64,000 nucleotides of DNA from Anisodus tanguticus (Eukaryota > Streptophyta > Magnoliopsida > Solanales > Solanaceae), in contig CM067541.1 in the NCBI GenBank assembly GCA_034509755.1, forward strand, positions 31,819,504 through 31,883,503, written 5' to 3'. The notes under the pieces were generated by a model. It was given only the letters and a program-made list of their open reading frames with translations, was not told the origin of the DNA and searched no databases. Shown in pieces: positions 10,204 to 22,191 of this stretch. The position numbers and the translations under genes were made by a program. How positions within the stretch are numbered: the stretch's first letter is position 1; each line of letters starts with the position of its first letter.

Positions 10204-11555
10204 AGTAGATCTATGAAGCTAGCCCTAAGAGGAAAAGGAAAGCTAGATTTATAGATGGAACATGTGTACAAAGTAGATACAAAGGAGATTTGAAAGAATT
10301 ATGGGGAAAATATAATGTGATTGTTCTATCCTGGATTGAAAGTACAATTTCTACTGAGTTGATTCCTTGTATAGTGCATGCTTCAAATGCAAAGAAGATT
10401 TGGAATGAGTTTAAGGAGAAATTTGATAGATCTAATCTCACTAGGATCTATCATATTTGGTTGGAAATAGTGACTTTGAAACATGGAAGTGATTGATAAG
10501 TTACTAGCTATTATTCTAAGATAAAGATCCTTTGGGATGAAACAGATGTGATAGTTCCTTTGCCATCATGTAGTGACAAATTGAAGTACTACACAAATCA
10601 CCTCAAGGCTCAGAGGTTGATATAGTTTCTCATTGGATTGAATGAGAGCTATACCAACATAAGAAGCAATTTGTTGGCAAAAAGATCTGATGTGAAAATA
10701 AATGAAGCCTATGTAGTGGTCACACAAGAGGAAAGTCAAAGATCTCTAGGGGTGGTAGATGCTTAGAGAGTGTGTTCTTACCATGCTAGCAGAAAGGAAC
10801 CAAGGTAACAGATTTAGAAAGACAAGACCATCAACAACAGGATATTCAGGACCAGCTTGTGGACAATATGGTTATAAGGGACACATAACTTAAGATTGTT
10901 ATAGGATTGTTGGATATACTCCTAACTTCAAGAGTATAAAGAAGAGGGGAAATCAGGTTGAGTTCAAAACCTATGCCAATTCAACCACAACTGATGGAGG
11001 AGCAAGAGAGTCTAGTGCATTATAACACAAAACAGACGACTTGTTCACTCCACAACAATATCAGGAGGTGCTGAATAAAATGGATGAAACTGCAATTACA
11101 AAATGTGTGTGAAATATGACAGGTATAACCTCTCTATTGTCCAATGCTTTTGCATATGAATGGATAGTAGATTCAGGAGCCTCACATCACATAACATTGC
11201 AAAGAACTTTTAACTACTCTTAAAAGGTTAAAAGACCTTCAAAGCAATAAAGTACAGATACCAACAGGTGATAAGTCTCAAATAGCAAATGCAGGAAATG
11301 CTATGATCTTAGGTGGTCATAAGATCCAATATGTATTGCATGTGCCATAATTCAAGTTTAGTCTGTTATCGATTTTTAAGATCACCAACGACTATATTGT
11401 GTAGCTATTTTCTTGCATGATTTCTGTGTATTTTAGGGGCTCTTCAATGTCAAGGTAATGAGAATTGGTAGAGAAAGAGATGGATTATGCATTTTGCAGG
11501 AACCTGGACAGGTAACAACACATGTATGATGGTATTCTAGAAACACAAATTTTAG
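10204..11555 (+). pseudogene. Copia gag-protease pseudogene
   Basis: It encodes the UBN2-type gag of plant copia. DLKELWGKYNVIVLSWI, CIVHASNAKKIWNEFKEKF and SNLTRIYHIWLEI lie around 10,290-10,490, then ILWDETDVIVPLPSC and a NESYTNIRSNLL segment near 10,640. A damaged zinc knuckle follows (CGQYGYKGHIT, then a stop before DCYRIVG). The retroviral-type aspartic protease active-site segment WIVDSGASHHIT is at ~11,165-11,200. At least four in-frame stops and an indel near 10,235 interrupt it. The product would package element RNA and process the polyprotein. It is non-functional here and truncated by the downstream insertion. Confidence 0.85.
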
Positions 11556-11563
11556 CTATATTT

Positions 11564-12504
11564 TGTGGGTTACAACAATTGCAAGAAATGGAAAGTAAGT
11601 AAATATTACAAATTACTAGAAAGGATAAATTAAAGATTACAACAAACTGGAATCAAGAACGATACAAACTCCTTGTGATTTGCTGAGTCGATTGATGACA
11701 CTCTGTCTTTAAGACAAGATTGCCCCGTATATATCCTTTTACGTTGTCGGGCAATAGTCTCCCAAGATACAACAACAACTTAACAAATAAGCAAAGGAAA
11801 CTCAAGTGTTACTCTTGAAGAACTTTGAGTATAGTAAACTTGCTAGAGAGGAAGAAGAAGATTTTGGAAAATTTCTGTGAGAGTTTTCTTAGTGTTGAAC
11901 AATTGAGCCAAATGCTTCAATTTATAGGGTAAAGAGATGACCTCTCAACTAGCCAACTAATGACCTTCAATAGACATGTAATGGCACTTATTGAGGGGTT
12001 TCATTCAACTAAATAATGGCTAAATTCATGTGCCAAATAATGGAGATTCAATGCTCCAAAACCAGCCCAAAAATGCTCCCTGTCCCCCTTTTCACAGGAC
12101 AAAAGTCAGAACTTTCCATCTTTCCGTCGCAGCATTCTGCCTCCGAAGTGCCGCGGCTCAGCGAATTAGCACTGCGGCGCCGCGGCTCCAGTGGCTGAAC
12201 ACCCAATTAGCGCCGCGGCCCTTCGCGGCTCCGCGACTATTTCCGACTCATTTTATCTTACACTTCGTACACTTCTTCCTTCGTTTACCAACGTGGAATA
12301 CTTGTCATTTGGCCAATAATTGTCCATCATTCTATGTCTCAAACATCTCACTTACGTACCAACATCCTTTCACTAATGAAATTTGCGATACTTGGCACTA
12401 CGTGGGCACGTGCGTGGAAATGGCGTTTTCGATGTGCGGGGCCCCAATTGTTCGAGTCATAAATAATGGGATAAACTTAATTCCACATTAGTAAATTTCC
12501 AATA
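11564..12504 (-). repeat. Copia 3' LTR (left copy)
   Basis: Matches 17,334-18,284 along its length with scattered substitutions and a few indels. A ~30-bp block after 12,065 (..CCCTGTCCCCC..) is absent from the right copy. Between 12,130 and 12,240 there is a GC-rich island with GCCGCGG repeats. TATAAA on the minus strand at 11,921-11,926 is the probable promoter TATA box. Confidence 0.9.
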
Positions 12505-12530
12505 ATCCCCTCTTGAAAGAGATTTTGGTG
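12505..12530 (-). promoter_or_regulatory. Polypurine tract beside the 3' LTR
   Basis: Read on the minus strand, CTTTCAAGAGGGGATTA lies directly upstream of the LTR start. The identical tract precedes the 3' LTR of the related element (around 51,112-51,127). It primes plus-strand DNA synthesis. Confidence 0.75.
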
Positions 12531-13132
12531 CACTCACATGGTGCCTTTTCCAGTAATCTTTCAGCGGACTGATGTTGCATTAGGAGAGGTAACTTCAGAT
12601 TTGAACCTTCCATAGTTAAATACCATCAGACTTACTTACTGCGTGGTGAACGTGATGTCTTAAACCATCAGTGTTTAGTGTAAGCCAAGTCAATGGTACC
12701 AACACAACAACTTCCCTTACTCTGTTCTTCGTAATGTTTTGTCCATTGTGGTCGTGGACCCTTCTTGGATTCTTAAGTGCGTTCACTTGATGCGGCCTGT
12801 CCTCGCACTTAAATAGGTGGTCTCCTACAAGGTATCCTGCTATACCTCACTTTGCAAGTGTTAGAAACCATTAAAAATTTTCCCAAACCTAACCTCAACC
12901 GCTGAGGATCATTAAAGGTTTTGAAAACTTAACCTTTACCCACAATGCAGATAACACTTAACTTCTATCGTGGGAACGACTTTGGATTTGGTGTTTATTT
13001 ACAGAAATCACTATCCGAAGTGTTCATGCTTCCACCGAAGCGCTCAACTGAACCTTTACAACTTAGTTTTCCCATTTAACCTAATTCCTAGGATCTCCAG
13101 TCAGAAAGGTTGGGTTACCATCGTATCGGTCC
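12531..13132 (-). other. Copia 3' non-coding region
   Basis: About 600 bp between the end of RNase H and the polypurine tract, without an open frame. It is clearly homologous to 50,460-51,110 of the second family member (for example the segment with CAAGTGTTAGAAACCATTAA against AATGGTTCCTAACACTTG on the other strand). It is therefore a genuine element part, unusually long for copia. Confidence 0.75.
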
Positions 13133-14860
13133 TTATAGCTTGGGTTTTAAGCCTATTCCCCTAGACAAGCAAAATATCTGATCTTTGGGTAAGTCCTTTG
13201 TCAGCGGGTCCGCTATGTTATCCTTTGATTTTATGTAATCAATGGATATTATACCCTTGGTGATTAGCTGCCTAACGGTCTTATGTCTCTGTCGAATATG
13301 ACGAGACTTGTCGTTATGCATAGAACTCTGTTCCTTCTTAGAGCCGACTGACTGTCGCAGTGAATCATTACAGAAGGTACGGGTTTGTCCCAACAAGGGA
13401 TATCCTCTAAGAAGTCCTGAAGCCACTCAACTTCTTTCCTGCTTTGTCTAAAGCGATAAACTCTGATTCTATCGTGGATCGGGCGATGTAATTTGCGTAG
13501 AGGATTTCCAAGACACAACCCCACCACCAATTGTAAATATATACCCACTGGTGGACTTGGTGTTCTCTATATCAGATATCCAGTTTGCATCACTGTACCC
13601 CTCTAGTACAGCTGGATATCTCGAATAATGCAACCCGTAAGTTAGCGTGTATTTCAGGTATTGTAGTACCCGATTCAACTCCTTCCAATGATCATTACTC
13701 GAATTACGGGTAAACCTAGCCAACTTGTTGACTGCATAAGCAATATCAGGTCGGGTGTAGTTTGTTATGTACATCAAACTCCCAATCACCTGTGCATATT
13801 GCTCCTGACATACGGGTGCACCATGATTTTTATCAAGCTTTTTATTTCTATCCAGTGGTGACTTCATAGGTGAACTGTCAAACATCTCAAACTTTCTCAA
13901 CACATCCTCGATGTAGTGAGACTGAGATAAGACCAGTCCGTCAGACGTCTTAGAGATCTTTATCCCCAAGATGACATCTGTGATACCCATATTGTTCATG
14001 TCGAAGCATTGTTTCAACATGTTCTTAGTCTCTAGGATTAAGCTAGGACTGCTCCCTATAATCAACATGTCATCTACGTACAGACATATTATAACGAACG
14101 AGTTAGAGTTACCTTTCGTGTAGACACATTTGCCACACTCATTAATGGAAAAATCCTTCGATAGTAGAGTACTATCAATTTTTTTGTACCATTGCTTCGG
14201 GGTTTATTTCAGCCCGTACAGAGATTTGACCAGTCGACAAACTTTCTTCTCTTGCCCTAGAACCAAATACCCCTCGGGTTGTTCCATATAAATTTCTTCT
14301 TCCAAATCACAATTTAGAAAGGCTGTCTTGACATTCATTTGATGTATCTCAAGGTCACACAATGGTGCGATAACAATGAATACTCGTATGGACGTCATCC
14401 TAGACACCGGGGAGTACGTGTCAAAATAGTCAAGGCCTTTCTTCTGCCGATAGCCCTTGGCTACGAACCTGGCCTTGTACTTATCTATAAACCCATCTGC
14501 TTTATACTTCCGTTTGAGTATCCATTTACTACCCAACGATTTATTTCCAGGAGGAAGATCAACTAACTCCCAAGTATGGTTATACAGGATGGAGTCTATT
14601 TCACTCTCAATAGCTTCTTTCCAGAGCGGTGCCTCTGGAGTTGACAATGCTTCAGCAATTGTCCTTGGTTCATGATCAACCATATAAGCTACAAAGTCAG
14701 GACCGAAAGATTTATCCTTCCTGGCCCTTTTACTTCGCCTTGGTTCCATCTCTGTAGTCTCCAAGTTTTGAGAATCTGGAACACTTGATTCCGGATATTC
14801 AGCCACTTTGAAGTCCACTAGATCTGAACCATCTAGATCCGGGCAGTCAATGACTCTTGG
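13133..14860 (-). pseudogene. Copia reverse transcriptase-RNase H pseudogene
   Basis: It starts with the pre-RT hinge EPRRSKRARKDKSFGPDFVA, then the RT fingers (EIDSILYNHTWELVDLPPG, GSKWILKRKYKADG, YKARFVAKGY). Next come the palm with VKTAFLNCDLEEEIYMEQPE, and YVDD at 14,069-14,080 followed by MLIIG. The connection (QVIGSLMYITNYTRPDIAYA) leads to RNase H with GYSDANWISD. Frame breaks occur near 14,200 and 13,490, and stops in the RNase H part. It ends near 13,148 with DPLTKDLPKDQIFCLSRG. The catalytic YVDD is intact. The product would copy element RNA into DNA inside virus-like particles. Confidence 0.88.
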
Positions 14861-14879
14861 TTCATGAGAGCTTTGTTCA

Positions 14880-16240
14880 TAACTTCGTTTGCGAGAGTTA
14901 TGTCTTTTTCCTTTCTAGGAAAAGTATCCTCAAAGAATTGAGCATTCCTTGATTCCATAATTGTACCCCATGGATATCTGGAATATCTGACTTATGTACT
15001 AAGAAGCGATAAGCACTACTGTTATTTGCATATCCGATGAAAATACAATCTACAGTCTTAGGCCCAATCTTGACCTGTTTTGGCTTGGGCACTTCAACAT
15101 TTGCCAAACAACCCCATACCTTTAAATATTTATAGGTAATTCTTTCCTTTCCATCATTCATATGGAGTTTTGTCCTTACCCTTATGTGGGACTCTATTAA
15201 GAATCGTATTAGCGGTAAGGACGGCTTCTCCCCATATGTTTTGGGGAAGACCGGAGGTGATAAGCAAGGCATTCATCATTTCCTTCAATGTGCGGTTCTT
15301 GCGTTCAGCAACATCGTTCGATTGAGGTGAGTATGGAGCCGTCGTTTGATGAACAATGCCTGATTCGACATAATATTCCTCAAATGGCGCTACGTATTCC
15401 CCCCTCTATCGCTACAAATGGATTTAATCCGCATGCTTAGTTGGTTTTCAAATTTTTGTTTGTAATGTCGGAACGCTTCAAAGGTTTCATCTTTAGTTTT
15501 CAACAAGTAAAGGTAACAATACCTTGTGCTGTCATCAATGAATGTCACAAAGTACTTATTCCCTCCTAGTTCGTGCAAACTTTAAATCTTATATATCTGT
15601 GTGAATAAATTCTAGAGGAGCGGTATTCCTTTCAATGGATCGAAAATGAAGCTTTATGAGTTTTGCTTCTACGCACACATCACACTTATGTTGAGGGTTT
15701 ACGTCGATAGACGGCAACAACTCCAACTTAACCAACTTTTGGATGGACTTATAGTTAACATGTCCTAATCTATGATGCCATAAATTAGAAGACTTAAGCA
15801 AGTAAGAATAAGCTTCAATATTATTGCTTGCACGCATTATAGACATGTCGTTAACTTTGAAGAGACCTTCATAGACGAAACCTTTTCCCACAAAAGGTCC
15901 ATTCTTGGTGATTAAAAACTTATTGGACTCAAATACTAGCCTAAACCAGCATTAACCAATAAATGACCTGAAATTAAATTTCTCCTAATCTTAGGGGCAT
16001 GCATCACCTCCTCCAAAATGAGCTCCTTTCCAGAAGTCATCTTCAGGACTACCTTTCCTACCCCCAACACGTTAGTGGAAGCGTTGTTACCCATGAATAA
16101 CTTTTTGTCTGTAACTGGTGTATATGTGGAGAAGGTATCTCTATTGGAATAGATGTGTCTGGTATCACCCGTGTCCATCCACTATTGCATGGGATTCTTA
16201 ACAAGGTTTTCTTCAAGCACCACCGCCGAGAACTCCTCAA
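14880..16240 (-). pseudogene. Copia protease-integrase pseudogene
   Basis: A minus-strand run of fragments. The protease active site DTGDTRHI at ~16,170 is followed by LFMGNNAS and HAPKIRRNLISG. The pre-integrase zinc finger has HHRLGHVNYKS and CDVCVEAK (15,589-15,891, the H..H..C..C ligands). The integrase core has FVTFIDDSTRYCYLYLL (first catalytic Asp) and the Arg-rich strand IKSICSDRGGNT (second Asp), followed by NIWGEAVLTANTILNR-like sequence and VDCIFIGYANNSSAYRFLV at 15,000. Several frameshifts separate the pieces. The protein would insert the cDNA into the chromosome. Confidence 0.85.
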
Positions 16241-16309
16241 TTATGTCGTCAAGAAGCGTGTCTTTGACGATGTTAGCCTGTGTCTTGCCTTTGGCCTTGG
16301 CCTTCTCTT

Positions 16310-17310
16310 ATTACTCAGTCTTGAGCTTACGGCAGTCCTTGATCATATGACCAGGTTTCCCACAGTGGTGACAGTTTCCCTTGAACTTATCCGCCGCTTG
16401 GGTCTTGCCGTCTTTCTGGAACTTGCGCTTCTTTCTTGGGTTCCCTTTGGCCTCAGCCAGATTTGCCTTTGCCTCAGTGGGTTGTTTTCCCCTAGGCAAG
16501 GCCTTCTTATTATCTTCCTGAATCTGGAGTTTGATAATAAGTTCCTCAAAGGTCATTTCCTTTGTCTTGAGTTTTAAGTAACTCATAAACTTATTTCACG
16601 AGGTAGGTAACTTTTCAATCAGTGATGCAACCAAAAACTGCTCATTTGGTTTCATACCTTCCAAATCCAGGTGATGTATAATCATTTGGAATTCCTGGAC
16701 TTGGGACATCACAGTTTTGCTATCCACCATTTGAAATTTCAGGAATTTCCCAACGATGAATTTCTTAGTACCAACATCTTGTGCGTTGTACTTCTTCTGC
16801 ATCTTTTCCCATAACTCTTTGCGGTGCCTACGACGCAATACACCGTGTAGAGTAGGTATGACAGACAGTTCAAAATATAGTTCTTACACATGAAGTCACT
16901 ATGACTCCAAGCATCAAGAACCATCTTCATGCCAGTGACGACATGGATACCTTGGCCCCCCCCCCCATTTCATTCATTAGGCTGAGGGTCCAATTCATCT
17001 CCAATTTTTAGAGGATCTTCTGTTAGGAAACGAGCCATTCCCATAACAGTCAGATAAAACAACATCTTCTGCTACCATCTCTTGAAGTTGGAGCCCATGA
17101 ACTTTTTTGGGCGTTCATGATGGAATCGGAGGGTGGAGGAACTGTAACCTTTCCTTGAGCAGCAGGAGAGGCGTTGGATAAGCCTTGAGAAGTAGTGAAG
17201 GCATTAAGTGTGCCTTGAGCAGCAGTGGGGAAGGCATAGGGGTTGCCTTGAGTAGTAGCAACAACAGAATCAGAAGCGAGTTGTTCTCTTCTAGTCATCT
17301 TTCTAAGCAC
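16310..17310 (-). pseudogene. Copia gag pseudogene
   Basis: Gag probably starts at the ATG near 17,298 (MTRREQLASDSVV), after a leader that matches the second family member. The N-terminal part is Gln/Thr/Ala-rich (AAQGTLNAFTTSQGL). The capsid-like region 16,930-16,596 reads ELWEKMQKKYNAQDVGTKKF and QEFQMIIHHLDLEGMKPNEQ. The C-terminal zinc knuckle CHHCGKPGHMIKDC (CX2CX4HX4C, complete) lies at ~16,330-16,375. The frame breaks near 17,050 (at a stretch of C residues on plus, 16,960-16,971) and again near 16,590. It would form the virus-like particle. Confidence 0.85.
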
Positions 17311-17333
17311 TTACAACAATCTTGTCTTAAAAT

Positions 17334-18284
17334 TGTGGGTTACAACAATTACAGGAAACGAGAAGTAAGTAAATATTACAAATTTCTAGAAAGGATAAAC
17401 TAAAGATTATAACAAACTGGAATCAAGAACGATACAAACTCCTTGTGATTTGCTGAGTCGAGTGATGACACTCTGTCTTTAAGACAAGATTGCCCCGTAT
17501 ATATCCTTTTATGTTGTCGGAAATAGTTCCCAAGATACAACAACAACTTAACAAATGAGCAAATTAAACTCAAGTGTTACTCTTGAAGAACTTTGAGTAT
17601 AGTAAACTTGCTAGAGAGGAAGAAGAAGATTTCAGAAAATTTTTGTGAGAGTTTTCTTAGTGTTGAACAATTGAGGTAAATGCCTCAATTTATAGTGTAA
17701 TGAGATGACCCCAAAACTAGACAACTAATGGCCTTCAATAGACATGTAATGGCACTTATTGAGGCATTACATTCAACCAAATAATGGCTGAATTCATGTG
17801 CCAAATAATGGAGATTCAATGCTCCAAAACTAGCCCAAAAGTCAGAACTTTTCATCTTCCCGTCGCAGCATTCTGCCTCCGAAGCACGCGGCTCTGCAAA
17901 TTAGCGCCGCGGATCCAGTGGATGAACACCCAATTAGCGCCGCGACGCTGCCTGGGAGGCACCGCGGCGCTCCGGCACCTCAGCTCCGACGGGGCTGCGC
18001 CGCGGCCCTTCGCGGCAATTTCTGACTCATTTCATCTTACACTTCGTACACTTCTTTCTTCGTTTACCAACGTGAAATACTTGTCATTTGGCCAATAACC
18101 GTCCATCATTCTATGTCTCAAACGTCTCACTTACGTACCGGTATCTCTTTCACTAATGAAATTTGCGATACTTGGCACTACGTGTGCACGTGTGTGGAAA
18201 CGACGTTTCCGATGTGCGGGGCCCCAATTGTTCGAGTCATAAATAATGAGATAAACTTAATTCCACATTAATAAATTTCCAACA
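17334..18284 (-). repeat. Copia 5' LTR (right copy)
   Basis: A 951-bp partner of 11,564-12,504, beginning TGTTGGAAATTT on the minus strand. TATAAA is at 17,689-17,694 (minus). A GC island at 17,885-18,020 holds repeated CGCCGCGG motifs and is longer than in the left copy. A ~30-bp block is deleted relative to the left LTR near 17,835. Confidence 0.9.
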
Positions 18285-18289
18285 TATTT

Positions 18290-20023
18290 CACATCTTTAT
18301 TGACTATACTTTAATTATTTTGAGTTATAATGTAGTATTTTTATAGTTATTACAAGTATTTTCTTGTGTAAAATTTGTACTTGAGCAAACAAGCATTTTT
18401 TGAGTTTAAAAGGAGGCTTTGGTACTTCAAAGTCTGAGTAGAAATCCAACGAATAAATCAGAATCGATTTCAAGAGATGAGGACCAAGTACATTAAAGAT
18501 GAAATTTGAGTGCAAAGTACATTGGAAAAGAAATATTTATCAAAGTAAATAAGAACTCTTTGTGCTAATGAGAATTTCAAGTGATGAATTAAAGTGATGA
18601 ACGCGAGGTGCAGGATACCAGGCAGAGAAACCCGGGCAACCATTCCCCTATGTAAATGATGATGAAGTGGACATTAATGATGTGCTCATTATGAGGTAAT
18701 GATGGTTGTATAAGTAATGGAAAAATATGACTAAAAGCTTTCCATCAAAATGGCATGAATCAGTGGAAGCGGTGGAGATAATTAATGGTAAGATATGAGA
18801 GAAAATGATCAAAATGGCACTTCTATACTTGGCTTGAATGTGATGCATATAAATGTCCAAAGGAAGAAAAATTAGCTACTAACGTGGCAACAATTAAAGA
18901 CAAGAATGCAAGAGCAGTTGCGGAGGAAAAACGGTATCTCTGGACAATTGGCCTGCCGCGATGCGCTGGTCATAGCAGCCCGCACCTCGGTAGTCTTTCT
19001 TACGGCTGAAATTTTGTTCCAAATTTTAAGGGTATTTTGTCCAGGAACTTCAAGGTATTCAAAATACATGAAAAATATGTTTTTGAAGGGACTTTGACCT
19101 AGGGAGCATTGAAGGAGCGTATAAGAGGATTTGACGGCTTAATTCGTTACTTTTCATCACGATTTGATTCAATACAAGAGTTTGGATTAATCGTCGGTTG
19201 TAATGTTTTCTAGTTCTATTTCTTCTATGTTCTTATATTCTATTATGGAGTAGTTTTCTTATAGGATTTTGACAGACATGATGTATTGATTGACGTTTTT
19301 AGATTCGATTCTTGTTTTATTGCATGAATTAGTTAATGGAATTTTGAATTGAATTGCAGAGATTTACTATTTTATTTAATCGAAAGATGAATAGTTTGGT
19401 GGATATCTCTACATTATATTGTTTGGTCTTAATTGGTGATTCTTCTAAGTAATCGAAAGAGCTCCTTGAATTATTAGTTGAACCAACAAAGGAAAATATT
19501 CGAGAGACGTTTTCTTTTAGACTAAACCCTTAATGTTTTCTTGCATTTGTTCATAGGGCTTTCACTAGTCTTGAACTCATGGATAGTAGTTTTACTTGAT
19601 TGTTGAGATATTCTTGAATGTCTTAATCACAAGAAGAAGTGTTCTGTGAATTATCTTTATATAAATCTGATTTAGCTCTTGATTGAATGATTCTTTTGAG
19701 TAATCGGAAGAGACTCTTCAATAATTTATCTAGGGTTATAAGCTGACGATATTTGTTAGAAGTCGTCCAAAGATCTATTTCTATCTATAGTTTTTGAACA
19801 TTCTCGGGGCTTGTATTAGTTTAATTTGTGGAATCAGAATAAATAATCGAAAGATATTTATTAGATTCTTGAGTAAACTAATTACTTATTGAATTCGAAA
19901 GACTCAATAAAATTTAGAAGAGGATGATAAAACGAATCGAATCTAATTGCTAAAATCTTGCACATGTCTTGTCTACTACCCTTACATCTCATATTAATAG
20001 TAACATTTGCTTTTGTTATCAAT
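18290..20023. other. Unassigned LTR-like DNA
   Basis: 1.7 kb without a credible ORF. Its second half is AT-rich and repeats short segments such as TCGAAAGA and TTGAATTCGAAAGACTC, reminiscent of the long LTR or leader of Ogre/Athila-type gypsy elements. I could not find termini. It is the target into which the chromovirus at 20,024 inserted. It may join an older element whose remainder is outside or destroyed. Confidence 0.35.
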
Positions 20024-20719
20024 TGTCATGACCCATTTTAGGGATCGTGGTGGCACCTATACAATTTCCACTGGTAGGTAACAACTCGCGAATCATTCAC
20101 ATGATATCATATAAATAAAAGCGGAAAGATAACAAAATACTATAAAATATGTCTCATGATATAAATGCAGAAAAAAAGTCTAAGAAATAAACATATCCCT
20201 CCAAATCCGGTCTGTGAATACAAGAGCGCTAATAATCTGATACAATTCTGAAAGCCAAGGGCAACATAGTGCCAAAACTGAATAATCATAATGAGAAATG
20301 TATGAATGTATCTCCAGAATCAAGTAAAGTCATAGAATAAGATATAAGCATTTTGGGGCATGCCGAAAGAAACATCCTCACCCTGAAATACTGAAATTCA
20401 CCTGCCCGGACTCACACTCGAGCTCGCGAACTGGTAGTGGGATATGTATCTGTATTAGGAAAAGATGTAGCAAGTGTAGTGTGAGTACACAACGTACCCC
20501 CGAAGACATCATAGGACGACATCAACAGAAGATACACAAAAAGAGATAAATATAAAGTTGACACCAAATAGTCCTATACTAGACAGTTCAATAATCCAGA
20601 TAATGTCACATTATACACATAAGAGTTCACATAGCTCACATATCACCTTATTCAATTAAGATTCATAATCACTTAAGTCATCCAATTTCAAAAGAGTTCA
20701 ATAACTGTAAACCAAGCAT
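20024..20719 (-). repeat. Chromovirus 3' LTR, distal segment
   Basis: Homologous to 39,572-40,265 (for example GAAAGCCAAGGGCAACATAG in both). It ends abruptly at the AGCAT duplication where the Athila-like element inserted, and continues at 34,150. Confidence 0.88.
20715..20719. repeat. Target-site duplication AGCAT (left)
   Basis: AGCAT here is repeated at 34,145-34,149, on either side of the 13.4-kb gypsy element. It proves a single intact insertion. Confidence 0.9.
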
Positions 20720-22076
20720 TGATGTACCGTGCAATCACGGTACATTTGATGTCTTTTACTTACACTTTTATTTATCTTAAAGTATATTTTTCCTTATTTC
20801 TTACGTATACGTGTTATTTTGTAGGACAAGGAGTGCAGAGATGAAATACAAGCCAAAAGAATAAAAAAGGCTAAAAACATGACCTGCGAACCGCACGTCA
20901 TGCAGTATGCAATATTTGCGGACCGCATATGAATTGCAGACTGCTGTAGGAAAATAGACAAACTGATCAAGAATTTAGCATTATTTGCGACATGACCTGC
21001 GAACTGCGAATCACGCATGAAGCGCAAATTACGTCACCGAATAACAACATTTGGGCATCACCTACGGTATAAGAGCAAGGTTTGTTGGTCGTAAGTCATG
21101 CCAGCGACATGGTTTGCGGTTCACAGCCTGTGATGCAGGGGCATTATTGTCTAATTTTGAAGCACAAATTTTGGAGACTTTAAATACTTTCCTAGGATTT
21201 TGTGCCTCATTATTCCATATCAGTTTTGTATTTCCAAGATTCCAATATTCCATTGTTCTAGTTTTTAAGCTTTTGAGAAGGATTTAGCATCTTTGGATTC
21301 AAATTCATCTTAGTTCTTAATTACTTTGTAAGTTATAATATTTTCATATCAATTTAATGCTTTTATTTTAATTATCATGAGTAGCTAAATAGTTAGCTAG
21401 GGTTGTGGACCTCAAAGGGTGTGATTAATGATTTGAATATTTTAATACTTGACTAGATTGGGTATCAATGTTATACTCCATTAATGATTCTTTATGTATT
21501 GATACCAATGTTGGCCAAGTTTGGTCATGCCCATAACCATTTGTTGCTTGAAAAAGAATACTTGGTGGGAAAAAGCATTAATGGCATAGATTTAGGACTT
21601 TAACTCCTATCTAATACTCAGAACTAGGACTAGAAAGGGTAATATGAGAATTGAATGAGTGTATTTATTAGCACATCATAGCGATTGGGAAAGCCTAGTG
21701 ATGAAATTTATCACCTAGGTTAGAAAACTAGGTGTAAACCTTTAATTGGCTCATAATCTAGTATAATAGGCATCCAATTGAAATTAAGCATATCCCCAAT
21801 TACATTAATTCACATAGAGGGAACAGAACCCTAGTCATCTCCTTACTTGAATTACAAATTTACAATTAGCTCATACTTGAATCAAATAGTAGTTCTTAAT
21901 CAAAACAAACATTATTTCTCAACATTTTTGAAATCTAGACTAAGTATCGATGTTTTCATTTAAATTGTACTTTTTCTCATTGTCTTCCCTGTGAGATTCG
22001 ACCCCAACCATTGTTGGGTTCTATATTTGCATCGATCACTTTACATCCTTTTCAGAGGTGTAATTTGGGTGTATCA
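20720..22076 (+). repeat. Athila-like 5' LTR
   Basis: TGATGTACC to GTGTATCA. The first 500 bp differ from the right LTR at many positions, whereas the last ~250 bp differ at only about two. The region 20,880-21,130 contains several palindromic words of the type CTGCGAACCGCA and GTTTGCGGTTCAC. Confidence 0.92.
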
Positions 22077-22078
22077 AA

Positions 22079-22099
22079 TTTTAGCGCCTATGCGGGGGA
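22079..22099 (+). promoter_or_regulatory. Primer-binding site related to tRNA-Asp
   Basis: TTTTAGCGCCTATGCGGGGGA follows the LTR closely. It resembles the canonical Athila/Tat site (TGGCGCCGTTGCCGGGG, complementary to tRNA-Asp) with several changes. Confidence 0.65.
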
Positions 22100-22191
22100 A
22101 TACAGTTTAGAAATTTGCCATTTAGTGTAATTCTCTACTTTAGTTTTTATTTTTCATATCACTCTTTTGTTGTTTTTGATATGTAGGTGTT

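Larger units (their letters stand above)
9758..11563 (+). mobile_element. 5' part of a Ty1/copia retrotransposon
   Basis: A left LTR, a tRNA-Met primer-binding site and gag-protease coding sequence lie in the plus orientation. The element is cut off at 11,563 by the insertion of another complete copia in the opposite orientation. Beyond that insertion (after 18,289) no matching integrase, RT or second LTR was found, so the 3' part was lost or is too decayed to see. Confidence 0.8.
11564..18284 (-). mobile_element. Complete Ty1/copia retrotransposon, minus strand
   Basis: A 6.7-kb element with ~0.95-kb LTRs at 11,564-12,504 and 17,334-18,284, flanked by an exact 5-bp duplication TATTT at 11,559-11,563 and 18,285-18,289. 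On the minus strand the LTR runs from TGTTGGAAATTT to GTAACCCACA. The gag-protease-integrase-RT-RNase H order confirms copia. It is inserted into the older copia at 9,758. A second, non-autonomous member of the same family lies at 46,450-52,052 in the opposite orientation. The coding part has several frame breaks. Confidence 0.92.

Noticed and set aside
14339..14675. Plus-strand ORFs within the copia RT
   Set aside because: Antisense to a clearly recognisable RT domain.
16155..16577. 140-codon plus-strand ORF with hydrophobic stretches
   Set aside because: It is antisense to the copia gag and zinc knuckle, which is strongly supported on the minus strand.
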